The position numbers were made by a program, and so were the translations under genes. Shown here one piece after another: positions 51,495 through 58,710 of a stretch of DNA of 58,710 nucleotides. This DNA comes from an uncultured Clostridia bacterium. GTDB lineage: Bacteria > Bacillota > Clostridia > Christensenellales > Aristaeellaceae. The number at the start of each line of letters is the position of its first letter. Within the stretch, counting starts at the first letter, position 1. Below the pieces are notes generated by a model. It did no database searches. It saw nothing but the letters and a program-made list of their open reading frames with translations, and had not been told where the DNA came from. The DNA lies in the NCBI GenBank assembly GCA_945928315.1, contig CAMENN010000003.1, positions 1 through 58,710 on the forward strand, in the 5' to 3' direction.

Positions 51495-53267
51495 TCACCC
51501 TTCATGCCCCTGTGCGTACGCCCGGACCTCGAAGACCCGGACGACCTGCGCGCCGTGGGTCCGGAAGTCCTCCAGCCGGATGGCGTCGCAGCGCACCGGC
51601 TGATCCAGCCGGACGACGCAATGCCGCTGCGTCAGCCCGTCCAGCGCCTTCCGGCAGACGGCGCGGCCCTCCAGCTCAAACACCAGGCTGCATGCGCGGA
51701 CCAGCTCCTCAGGGGTGCTTTCGCTCTGACGCCCCAGCACCTCCCGGTTGATGCTGATGGTGATCTCCCGGGACAGATTGCTGTCAAACGTCAGCCGGAC
51801 CTCCCCGACGTCCGCGGGCGCGGCCAGGCGAAGCGTCAGCGACGGGTCGTCCGCCGCAGGGGCCGCCCAGCAGTTCGCGCATTCGCCGACGGTGCGCGCC
51901 ACGCCGCTGAGCACGTTCTCCGCCCCGCAGCCCGGCAGCGCATGGCTCGCCGACGCGCGCGCCGTCCGCAGGAGGTCGTCCCCGTCCCCGTTGGCGATGC
52001 CCGGGATGTAACAGTCATCCCGCAGCAACGTCTGCTGAAGCTCCGCGATGTGCGCGCCGACCTCCCGGGGTAGGATGCCCCTGCGCACCGCGATGGCCGC
52101 CGCCGTGCCCACGGCCTGTCCGCCGACCGCACAGGTCGCCATCACGCGCGCGGAGGCAAACGCCATGTGCGAGGCGCTGATGATCCGCCCGCACATGAAC
52201 AGGTTGGGGATGTTGCGGGAATAGTAGCAGCGGTACGGGATCGTATAGACATCCTGAAGCCGCAGCCAGACGGTCGGATCGTCGCTGTCGTTGAGGAAGC
52301 CCTCCACGGTGTGCACGTCCATCGGCCATCCGCCATAGGCGACGGCGTCCGCAAAGCGCCTGCCCTGCGCGCAGTCCGCCTCGCAGAGCACATAGTCGCC
52401 CAGCAGCCTGCGGCTCTCGCGCTTGCCCGGCAGCACGCCGACCCACTCCAAATCCATGTTCTGCGCGCCGTGATCGCCGCCGTTCTTGATGTGGTCCCAC
52501 ACGCCGTACACCGCCCTGAGCAGCTCGTCGCGCAGAACCTCGGCGTCGTCGATGGTATTGTACCGGCCGCCGCCCAGCTCGACCCACCAGTATCCGGAGG
52601 TCACGTCCTCGTGAATCCGGCGCCGCAGGTCATGCTCCGTGTAGGTGTTCGCCCATGCGGGCTTGACGAAGGGCACCGGATGCCCCGCGTCCCGCGCCTT
52701 GAACATGAGCGAATTCCCCATCGTGCAGCGGTCCGCCCGCTCCGGCGCATGGGGCTCGCCATAGGCGGACCGCGCCTCCCGGCCCACGGTGAAGTCCGCG
52801 CCCGCCCATGCGCCCAGGCTGCCGTCGCCGGTCGCGTCGGCAAACAGCGGCGCAGAAAACGTCATGCGCTTCTCCGTCGTCTGCTGATAGGCGCTGACGC
52901 TTTCGATGCGGCCCTCCCGCATCGTCACGCCGTCCGCACAGGTGTTGAGAAACAGCGTCAGATTCTCGCAGAACGCCGCCTTTTCCCACAGGATCGAATC
53001 GAACACCGCATAGCTGTTCGTCGGGTTGCGGCGCTTGTGCTCGAGCAGAATCTCCTCGACGATGCCCGTCTCCCGCGCGTTGGGCCTGCGCATGTGGTCG
53101 TCTGCACCGCAGATGTGCATGCGGATCTCGCTGCCGGCGTTGCCCCCGGGCATCGGACGGGCGTGAATCAGTGCCGTCCTCGCGCCATGCCTCGCGGCGG
53201 CGATCGCCGCACACAGGCCCGCCATGCCGCCGCCCACGACGACAAAGTCAAAGGAAAGCCGCTCCAT
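51495..53267 (-). CDS. FAD-dependent oxidoreductase with C-terminal beta-sandwich
   Basis: A 590-aa protein of the FAD_oxidored family. The FAD-binding motif VVVGGGMAGLCAA (8-20) is followed by PGGNAGSEIRMHICGADDH (about 41-59), FADATGDGSLGAWAGAD (about 137-153) and MCGRIISASHMAFASARVMATCAVGGQAVGTAAAIAV (about 360, quoted for recognition only in part). Residues about 460-590 look like a beta-sandwich, probably carbohydrate- or ligand-binding. No signal peptide, so cytosolic. It lies 28 bases after a DUF1836 regulator gene. Substrate unknown; relatives occur in glycan-utilisation loci. Confidence 0.82.
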   Translation of the reverse strand: MERLSFDFVVVGGGMAGLCAAIAAARHGARTALIHARPMPGGNAGSEIRMHICGADDHMRRPNARETGIVEEILLEHKRRNPTNSYAVFDSILWEKAAFCENLTLFLNTCADGVTMREGRIESVSAYQQTTEKRMTFSAPLFADATGDGSLGAWAGADFTVGREARSAYGEPHAPERADRCTMGNSLMFKARDAGHPVPFVKPAWANTYTEHDLRRRIHEDVTSGYWWVELGGGRYNTIDDAEVLRDELLRAVYGVWDHIKNGGDHGAQNMDLEWVGVLPGKRESRRLLGDYVLCEADCAQGRRFADAVAYGGWPMDVHTVEGFLNDSDDPTVWLRLQDVYTIPYRCYYSRNIPNLFMCGRIISASHMAFASARVMATCAVGGQAVGTAAAIAVRRGILPREVGAHIAELQQTLLRDDCYIPGIANGDGDDLLRTARASASHALPGCGAENVLSGVARTVGECANCWAAPAADDPSLTLRLAAPADVGEVRLTFDSNLSREITISINREVLGRQSESTPEELVRACSLVFELEGRAVCRKALDGLTQRHCVVRLDQPVRCDAIRLEDFRTHGAQVVRVFEVRAYAQGHEG

Positions 53268-53295
53268 GTCCGTGTCCTCCCTCCGTCTGCCCGGC

Positions 53296-53844
53296 CTATG
53301 CCTGTCCCTCCGTCGCCTTTGCGCCCTCCTCCTGCTCGCGCAGCACAGCGCACAGGCGCGTGAGGTACACCTTGTGCGCCACGGTGATGATCGTGTTGCG
53401 CAGCATCAGCTTCTCCCCCGCCGTGCGCTCCACGCCCACCGCGTCCATCTCCGGCTTGCGGCCGAAGACGTAGTCGAGCACGTTTTCCAGCTCCGTGCAG
53501 AAGTAGTCGTAGGCCACGGCGCTGTCGTAGGTGCGCTTCTGGATGGAGAGCATCAGGCGGATGTCCTCCATCGGCAGCACCGATTTGACCACCGTGATGT
53601 AGATCAGATGCGCGATCTGCTCGCGGCCATACTGCTTGCGCACAGGGCTGGCGAGGATGCCCTTCTTCACATAGTTGCTGACCATGGAGCCCGTGACGGT
53701 CCCCTGGCCCAGCGGCGCGAGGCTGTCGCTGACGTACTTGGTCACCTGCTCCAGATACAGCCCCACGTCCGGAATCTCCCGGTAGCGCGGCAGACGGATG
53801 TCCGGCAGCGCCGCGTCCATCTTCTCCTTGATTGCCTGATCCAT
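53296..53844 (-). CDS. DUF1836 domain protein (putative transcriptional regulator)
   Basis: A 182-aa protein with the DUF1836 pattern: LPRYREIPDVGLYLEQVTKYVSD (quoted in part), GSMVSNYVKKGIL and YGREQIAHLIYITVVKSVL. The middle segment is a MerR-like winged helix by pattern. It is divergent from degV, a known association in Firmicutes, and shares a control region with two inverted TTATCGGTT sites. Confidence 0.85.
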   Translation of the reverse strand: MDQAIKEKMDAALPDIRLPRYREIPDVGLYLEQVTKYVSDSLAPLGQGTVTGSMVSNYVKKGILASPVRKQYGREQIAHLIYITVVKSVLPMEDIRLMLSIQKRTYDSAVAYDYFCTELENVLDYVFGRKPEMDAVGVERTAGEKLMLRNTIITVAHKVYLTRLCAVLREQEEGAKATEGQA

Positions 53845-53865
53845 GCTGCTTCCCCCCTGCGCATC

Positions 53866-53894
53866 ATTATAAAGAAAGCGGCGGAAAAAGTCAA
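53866..53894 (-). promoter_or_regulatory. Strong sigma-A promoter of the DUF1836 operon
   Basis: On the minus strand, TTGACT, a 17-base spacer and TATAAT, about 20 bases before the start codon. Confidence 0.8.
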
Positions 53895-53899
53895 CGCAT

Positions 53900-53989
53900 C
53901 CGGTTTATCGGTTCTGAAAAAACGCTTGACAGGATCTTCGATATGCTATACAATATCCCTCGATCAGTTTTGTAAAAACCGATAATCGG
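53900..53989. promoter_or_regulatory. Inverted TTATCGGTT operator pair between DUF1836 and degV
   Basis: TTATCGGTT at 53905-53913 and its reverse complement AACCGATAA at 53978-53986, within longer similar arms (CCGGTTTATCGGTT versus CCGATTATCGGTT). One copy lies between the two divergent promoters and the other just downstream of the degV -10. Probable binding sites for the DUF1836 protein. Confidence 0.6.
53926..53954 (+). promoter_or_regulatory. Sigma-A promoter of degV
   Basis: TTGACA, a 17-base spacer and TACAAT, about 55 bases before the start codon. Confidence 0.8.
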
Positions 53990-54009
53990 ATTCAAAGGAG
54001 CGTTGATCC

Positions 54010-54846
54010 ATGAAAACCCGCATCGTGACGGATTCCTCGTCGAACCTCTTCGATCTGCCGGACGTCTCCTACGCCTGCGTGCCGATGAAGATCATCACCC
54101 GTCAGGCCGAATACGCGGACACGCCGGAGCTGGACGTCGCGGCGATGGTGGAGGCGCTGCGCCGCGAGGGCGGACCGAGCGGCTCCTCCTGCCCGAACGT
54201 GCACGAATGGCTGACCGCCTTCGGCGACGCGGACGAGGTGTTCGCCGTGACCATCACGGGCACGCTCTCCGGCAGCCACTCGGCGGCGGTGCAGGCGGCG
54301 GAGGAATACCGCTCGGTTCATCCGGGCGCGAAGGTCTGCGTGCTGGATTCGCTCTCCGCGGGACCGGAGCTGCAGCTGACGGTCGATCAGCTGCGCGAGG
54401 GCATTCTGGCGGGGCAGCCGTTCGAGGTGCTCGAGAAGAGTGCCCGCGAGGGCATGCGCCGCACGCACCTCTCCTTTGCCCTGCAGTCGATGACGAATCT
54501 GGCGAACAACGGGCGCATCAGCCCGGCTGTCGCGAAGATCGCGAGCGTGCTGGGCATCTGGGTCGTCGGCCGGGCGAGCGCAGAGGGCACGCTGGAGCCG
54601 ATGCACAAGTGCCGCGGGGAAAAGAACGCTCTGCGCACGCTGTTTTCCGACATGAAGGCGATGGGCTATGCGGGCGGCAGAGTGCGCATCGCCCACTGCA
54701 TGAACGAGGCGGGCGCGCAGCAGCTGGCGGCGCTCATCCGGGAGGCGCATCCGCAGGCCGACGTGCGGGTGGACGTGTGCCGCGGGCTTTGCAGCTACTA
54801 TGCCGAGAAGGGCGGGCTGATGGTCGGCTTCGACGGCGGGGAATGA
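54010..54846 (+). CDS. DegV family fatty-acid-binding protein
   Basis: A 278-aa DegV protein with CAAAGGAG upstream. RIVTDSSSNL opens the first domain; SGSSCPNVHEW (about 58) and ITGTLSGSHSAAVQAAEEY (about 79) form the lipid pocket, and RGEKNAL follows in the second domain. DegV (FakB-type) proteins present fatty acids to the kinase FakA for phosphorylation. fakA is not in the window. Confidence 0.92.
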   Translation: MKTRIVTDSSSNLFDLPDVSYACVPMKIITRQAEYADTPELDVAAMVEALRREGGPSGSSCPNVHEWLTAFGDADEVFAVTITGTLSGSHSAAVQAAEEYRSVHPGAKVCVLDSLSAGPELQLTVDQLREGILAGQPFEVLEKSAREGMRRTHLSFALQSMTNLANNGRISPAVAKIASVLGIWVVGRASAEGTLEPMHKCRGEKNALRTLFSDMKAMGYAGGRVRIAHCMNEAGAQQLAALIREAHPQADVRVDVCRGLCSYYAEKGGLMVGFDGGE

Positions 54847-54890
54847 CGGCCCGCGGCCGGAACACCCTGCGCATTTTCCCCTGACGATGC

Positions 54891-54919
54891 TTGACATGGG
54901 CCGGGCTGGCATGTATATT
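54891..54919 (+). promoter_or_regulatory. Sigma-A promoter of the small secreted protein gene
   Basis: TTGACA, a 17-base spacer and TATATT. A small hairpin (GTGTA...TACAC with a TTCG-containing loop) follows in the leader at about 54924-54948. Confidence 0.75.
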
Positions 54920-54972
54920 GGCCGTGTATCCCCACTTCGGGTGTACACAAGCCCAAGCTGCAGGAGGTCACC

Positions 54973-55462
54973 ATGAGAAAAGCCCTGACATGCCTGCTTT
55001 GCCTGCTGATGCGCGCATCGCTGGCGGCCCTCGCCGCCGCCGACAGCACGGACGGCCCGATCACCTGCACGTTTTCCGGCCCCCTACGGGGGACAGGACG
55101 TGATCCTCTCGTTCCCGTCCGACTACACCATCCAGTACAGCAGTCTGGGCGGGGTGGAAAGCCTCTCGAATGACCACATCGAGATCAGGCTCGGCGTCCG
55201 GGACGGCTCGGCATACAACACCGTGGAGGAATTCGTCGAGGCGTACGCCGACGGGCTGCGCAAGTACAAGTCCCAGCTCGAGGTTCGCCACGAGAACGGC
55301 GTCTGCTATCTTTACGAGCCGGACGGCGGCAGCTATTCGAGCGGCATGGTGACCAGATACTACGGACTCGGCGGGCAGATTCTGCAGGTCGAGGCCGTCA
55401 CGATGGATCTGGCCGCCCATGCGGATGAGGCCATCGCCACAAGCGGCGTGCCCGGCAAGTGA
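54973..55462 (+). pseudogene. Small secreted protein, frameshifted
   Basis: From 54973 (ATG after GCAGGAGG) the first frame gives a signal peptide (MRKALTCLLCLLMRASLAALAA) and TCTFSG. The continuation is in the +1 frame, YGGQDVILSFPSDYTIQYSS, to the stop at 55462. Five C at 55080-55084 where four keep the frame explain the break. The restored protein is about 162 aa, with a mature part of about 140 aa carrying VEEFVEAYADGLRKYK and a beta-rich end. No family recognised. It has its own strong promoter. Confidence 0.7.
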
Positions 55463-55525
55463 CGCAGCCGCCAGAAAGGGCTCCTCAATCCCCGGAGCTT
55501 ATTCCGCAGGATCATATAGATGGAA

Positions 55526-55574
55526 AGCTGCCGTGCTTCTCTCCCATCTCCGGAGGGAAACACGGCAGCTGTTT
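55526..55574. terminator. Terminator between convergent genes
   Basis: AGCTGCCGTG / CACGGCAGCT stem with TTT on the plus-strand side, between the small secreted protein gene and tetR. Confidence 0.65.
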
Positions 55575-55584
55575 GATATATGCC

Positions 55585-56169
55585 TTATGCCACCAGCCTG
55601 TCGCAGGCGCTTGCGACCAGCTCGCGCAGCGCGGGAAAAAACGAGTCGCCGATCTCCGCGCTGTTCAGAATCGACAGATACATGAGCTGAATCACCGAGC
55701 GCACGGTCGCGTCCGGCGCGGTAAAGCGGATCTGCGCCTGCTGAAGCCGCGCAAAGATGTTCGCCGCGGAGTTCATGCAGTGCCTGCGCGCCGCCTCCTC
55801 CGGGAATGCGTCCCGCAGCGCCGGCAGGTCCTCCCGCAGGAAACGCTCGATGCCCAGCTGGCGGATCGTCTCAAACGCCGTGAACACGAAGTCGGCGGCG
55901 CGCTCCTTGTCGCTGCGGCCCGCGCTGCGCTCCAGCGCCTGCGAGGCCCGCGTGAGCGCCGTCGCCTCCCAGTGGGCCGCTACACGCAGAAACAGCTCCT
56001 CCTTGCTCTCGAAGAACTTGTAGAACGAGGATTTGGAGATGCCCGCCTCCGCGGTGAGCATCTCCAGGGACGTCTTTCGTACGCCGGGCGTCAGCGCGAA
56101 GCGGCAGGCGCTGTCAAAGAGCTGCTGGCGGATGGCGCTGCGCTGTGCCTCGGTAAAGGGCTGAGCCAT
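55585..56169 (-). CDS. TetR-family transcriptional regulator
   Basis: A 194-aa regulator. The N-terminal helix-turn-helix reads TSLEMLTAEAGISKSSFYKFF (about 33-53), followed by ESKEELF, typical of TetR. The ligand-binding C-terminal domain is helical. It is third in an operon after a permease and an adaptor, 12 bases from the adaptor stop, and probably represses that exporter in response to a small molecule. Confidence 0.9.
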   Translation of the reverse strand: MAQPFTEAQRSAIRQQLFDSACRFALTPGVRKTSLEMLTAEAGISKSSFYKFFESKEELFLRVAAHWEATALTRASQALERSAGRSDKERAADFVFTAFETIRQLGIERFLREDLPALRDAFPEEAARRHCMNSAANIFARLQQAQIRFTAPDATVRSVIQLMYLSILNSAEIGDSFFPALRELVASACDRLVA

Positions 56170-56181
56170 GGGTTGGCCTCC

Positions 56182-57222
56182 TTATTTGCTGAGCGTCACC
56201 GTCGCGTTCATGCCGGGCAGGAGCGTTCTGCCGGTGGGCAGGGTGATGCGCACGTCAAAGTACGTCGCGTTCTGGCGCGTCGTGCCGACAGGCCGGATCT
56301 CGGTCACGGTGCCGGAGAACGTCTCGCCGTCATAGGCGTCGAGCGTGTAGGTGAGCACGTCGCCGATCTTGACGCTGGTGAGGTCGAGCTCATCGACCTG
56401 CGCGCTCAGCTCCAGGGCGGACAGATCCGCGATCTCGCACAGCAGCTGGCCGCGGTAGACCTGCGCGCCGGAGGTGGTGCCCAGCAGCGTGACGGCGCCG
56501 GAGCACGGGGCCGTGAGCGTGAGGGGCGCGTCCCTGGCGCTCAGCGCGTCGATGACCTCGAAGAGCAGATCGCCGGTCTTCACGCTGTCGCCCGCCTTGA
56601 CATGCACGGCGGCGATGCGGCCCTCGGCGGCGACGGTCACGTCGGCGTAGCGGGTGACCCTGCCGCGGCCGGTCTCCTCGTCGTTGTTCATGCTGCTGCC
56701 GCGGAAGCAGCGCACGGTGTCGTCCACATCGAAATTGCCGGTGAGGATCTCGACGATGTACTCCTTGCCGGAGACGGCGGTGACGCGGCCGGTGCCCTTC
56801 TCGTTGCCGCACTTGAGGTAGAGCGTCTCGCCCGCGTGCAGATAGCGGTTGTCGTCGTCGTCATAGGCCTGCGCGGTGGAGGCGGCGACGTAGAGCGGAT
56901 GAACCGGCTCCACGACGGCGAGCGCGCCATAGCGGTTCATGACGCCGGAGGCATCGTCCCCCACGCCGGCGAAGACCGCGGCGACGGTGCCGTCCTGAGT
57001 GGCGTAGATGGGCGTGGTATCGAAGGTGAAGAGCGCCTCGCCCGCGGCGACGCTGTCGCCCTGCGTGAGGTCGAAGGGCAGGAGTGTGCCGGAGAACGGC
57101 GCGGTGATCTTCTCGGTGACGGGCGCGACGATGGTCGCGTTGGCGGTCGTCTCCTGCGCGAGCGCGCACGAGACGAGCAGCAGGGAGAGGGCGAGGAGGA
57201 GCGAAAGAGCTTTGAGTTTCAT
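56182..57222 (-). CDS. HlyD/MacA-type membrane fusion protein of an ABC exporter
   Basis: A 346-aa protein with a signal peptide (LLLALSLLLVSCALAQE; the LVSC lipobox suggests a lipoprotein). Two lipoyl-like half-motifs flank the middle (VTEKITAPFSGTLLPFDLTQGDSV near 36 and LTAPCSGAVTLLGTTSGAQVYRG near 233, quoted in part), and a beta-barrel block DELDLTSVKIGDVLTYTLDAY ends the core. It would link the FtsX-type permease to export of a peptide, lipid or drug. In Gram-positives such adaptors pair with MacB-like permeases. Confidence 0.85.
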   Translation of the reverse strand: MKLKALSLLLALSLLLVSCALAQETTANATIVAPVTEKITAPFSGTLLPFDLTQGDSVAAGEALFTFDTTPIYATQDGTVAAVFAGVGDDASGVMNRYGALAVVEPVHPLYVAASTAQAYDDDDNRYLHAGETLYLKCGNEKGTGRVTAVSGKEYIVEILTGNFDVDDTVRCFRGSSMNNDEETGRGRVTRYADVTVAAEGRIAAVHVKAGDSVKTGDLLFEVIDALSARDAPLTLTAPCSGAVTLLGTTSGAQVYRGQLLCEIADLSALELSAQVDELDLTSVKIGDVLTYTLDAYDGETFSGTVTEIRPVGTTRQNATYFDVRITLPTGRTLLPGMNATVTLSK

Positions 57223-57247
57223 GGCGAGGTTCCTTTCTATACACTGA

Positions 57248-58710
57248 TTATTCCACCGATTTGAGCGCTTCGACCATGTCGATCTTCTGCACCTTGCGCG
57301 TGAGCAGGCGCTGGATCAGCTCGGAGAAGCAATACGTCACCACGCACGCGATGACGATGGACTGCAGCGCCGGTGATCCCGGATAGTAGCCCGACTCCGG
57401 CTCGCAGGAGTGCAGAATCACATCGACGAGCATGATGCCCGGCCAGATGCCCAGCAGCACGCCCGAGAGCGTCACCATCCGGTTCTCCCGCAGGATCAGA
57501 CGCCGGATCTCCTTCTGGTGATAGCCCAGCACCTTGAGCGTCGCGTATTCGCGTGTGCGCTCCACGAAGTTCATCAGGCCCATGTTGTAGCAGATCACGA
57601 ACGCCAGCGCCAGGGCGATGCCCGTGAGCAGCGTGAACACGGAGGAGAGCGTCTCCAGCATGCGCGTCATGTCGCCGATCTGCTCGGCCGGGTAGTCGAT
57701 GTCGTCCACCTCGTCCATGGCGTCCAGCTGCGTCAGGCACCGCTCGCCCGGCCCGCGGATCTGGATGGCCGTCGGCGTGAACTCGCCCTTGCGCAGGGAT
57801 TCCCACGTCGTCCGGTTCAGATACACGCCCTGGGAGACGTTGTTGTGCACGATCTGCCCGATGACAAACTCCGCGGGCTCGTCGTCGCCCGGCAGGTAGA
57901 GCCGGATCGTGTCGCCGATTTTGAGGTTCAGCGTTTTGGTCAGCTTGTAGGTGACGGCCGCCGTGCCGGTCTGAAGCGCGACAAACGTCTCGTCCTTGCC
58001 CAGGTTCTGCATCTGCTGGTCGTCGCGAAGCACCGTGAGCATCACCGTCCGCGTGCCGCCGTCCGCGCGCACGGAGACGGACTTCTCCATGATGCACTCG
58101 ACGGCCCCGGCGTCAAGCCGCCGCTCGTAGCTCTCGGCGGTGTCCACCTCGCCGGTCAGGTTCGCGCGCAGGTCGTAGCTGAGCGTCTTCGTGTAGTAGT
58201 TGACGCTCATCGCCGTCACGGAGTCCTGCAGGCCCAGCGAGGTGATGATCAGCATCGTGCAGCACAGGATGCCCACGAACGACATGAACGAGCGCAGCTT
58301 GTTGCGCATGAGGTTGCGCACGATCATCTTCGTGTTGAAGGAGAAGCGCGACCAGAGGAACGTGATGCGCTCGAGCAGGATGCGCCTGCCGTCCTTGGGC
58401 GGCTTGGGGCGCAGCAGTGCGGCGGTCGTTTCCCGGGCGGAGGCGCGGTAGGAGTAGAGCAGGATGCCCATGCTCAGCACGACGCTCAGCCCCGTCATGC
58501 ACCAGGCCGGCACGGAGATCGGCGGGGTGAGCTGGTAGGGCATCTCATTCTGGCCGATCAGCGCGTCCCAGAGGAAGAACGGCAGCGTGTAGTGGCCGAT
58601 GAGCGTGCCCAGCAGCGCGCCCAGCGCGGAGGGCACCAGCGCGTAGGAGAGGTAGTGGTTCCGGATCTGCCGGGCGGAGAAGCCCAGCGCCTTGAGCGTG
58701 CCCATCTGCA
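57248..58710 (-). CDS. FtsX/MacB-type ABC transporter permease, 5' end outside window
   Basis: Open from the window edge; about 487 residues are visible. Two FtsX-type halves are seen. LKALGFSARQIRNHYL is the classic post-helix motif, followed by helices and a long extracellular domain (about 150-330). The second half repeats ATLKVLGYHQKEIRRLIL (about 389) with helices up to SELIQRLLTRKVQKIDMVEALKSVE at the C-terminus. No ATPase domain is visible, so it should work with a separate ATPase, probably encoded beyond the window. The adaptor gene follows after 25 bases. Confidence 0.85.
   Translation of the reverse strand, partial: QMGTLKALGFSARQIRNHYLSYALVPSALGALLGTLIGHYTLPFFLWDALIGQNEMPYQLTPPISVPAWCMTGLSVVLSMGILLYSYRASARETTAALLRPKPPKDGRRILLERITFLWSRFSFNTKMIVRNLMRNKLRSFMSFVGILCCTMLIITSLGLQDSVTAMSVNYYTKTLSYDLRANLTGEVDTAESYERRLDAGAVECIMEKSVSVRADGGTRTVMLTVLRDDQQMQNLGKDETFVALQTGTAAVTYKLTKTLNLKIGDTIRLYLPGDDEPAEFVIGQIVHNNVSQGVYLNRTTWESLRKGEFTPTAIQIRGPGERCLTQLDAMDEVDDIDYPAEQIGDMTRMLETLSSVFTLLTGIALALAFVICYNMGLMNFVERTREYATLKVLGYHQKEIRRLILRENRMVTLSGVLLGIWPGIMLVDVILHSCEPESGYYPGSPALQSIVIACVVTYCFSELIQRLLTRKVQKIDMVEALKSVE

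Noticed and set aside
55459-57264. 601-aa plus-strand ORF opposite tetR and the adaptor gene
   Set aside because: Antisense shadow with no domain and no ribosome site.
1-58710. tRNA, rRNA or CRISPR array
   Set aside because: No cloverleaf with a conserved T-loop, no rRNA signature and no regularly spaced direct repeats were found by eye; a tRNA/CRISPR scan would settle it.

Overview
The window looks like chromosomal DNA of a high-G+C, anaerobic, gut-type member of the Firmicutes (Clostridia). This is inferred from strong AGGAGG-type ribosome binding sites, sigma-A promoters, TnpV and CD1845-like mobile-element genes, the DUF1836/DegV pair, a YesM/YesN two-component system and MalFG/MsmK-type sugar transport. 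The sequence does not fix a genus. I saw no rRNA, tRNA or CRISPR array.

Layout. (1) 1-3.8 kb: the end of an integrative element with tnpV, a RhuM-family gene and an intact large serine recombinase. (2) 3.9-15.7 kb: an eight-gene minus-strand run encoding a membrane-associated phospho-signalling system: a YegI-like protein kinase, a PP2C phosphatase, a VWA (TerY/YegL-like) protein, two zinc-ribbon membrane proteins, a membrane-anchored coiled coil, a PrsW intramembrane protease fused to an FHA domain, and a large secreted GLUG-repeat protein. A 996-aa STAND (NB-ARC-like) NTPase with TPRs is divergently transcribed from the same control region. This is the most novel locus in the window and resembles an elaborated TerY-P triad. 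(3) 15.7-18.5 kb: a decayed mobile element with an orphan MOBV-type oriT-like site, a 3'-damaged DUF3987 gene and a serine-recombinase fragment.

(4) 18.6-36.7 kb: a carbohydrate-utilisation locus. A ten-gene minus-strand cluster carries an ABC sugar importer (binding protein, two permeases, its own ATPase), three secreted GH3 glycosidases, two CBM9-like secreted proteins and a beta-helix protein. A YesN-type response regulator lies at one end and its likely partner, a YesM-type histidine kinase, at the other. (5) 37.2 kb: an Hsp20 chaperone. (6) 37.8-46.9 kb: a molybdenum block on the plus strand: mobB (frameshifted), a THEP1 NTPase, a molybdopterin-binding protein, moeA, moaC, moaA, a MOSC-MogA fusion, modA, modB and modC (frameshifted). 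It is followed by a convergent tatC.

(7) 48.1-49.8 kb: a small tnpV-containing element remnant that appears to have truncated a secreted protein gene. (8) 50.5-58.7 kb: a MerR regulator (frameshifted), an FAD oxidoreductase with a DUF1836 regulator, divergent degV, a small secreted protein (frameshifted), and a tetR / membrane-fusion protein / FtsX-type permease operon that runs off the end.

Four genes between 37.8 and 55.5 kb are each broken by one base in a homopolymer run. Read error or recent decay must be separated before calling these true pseudogenes.
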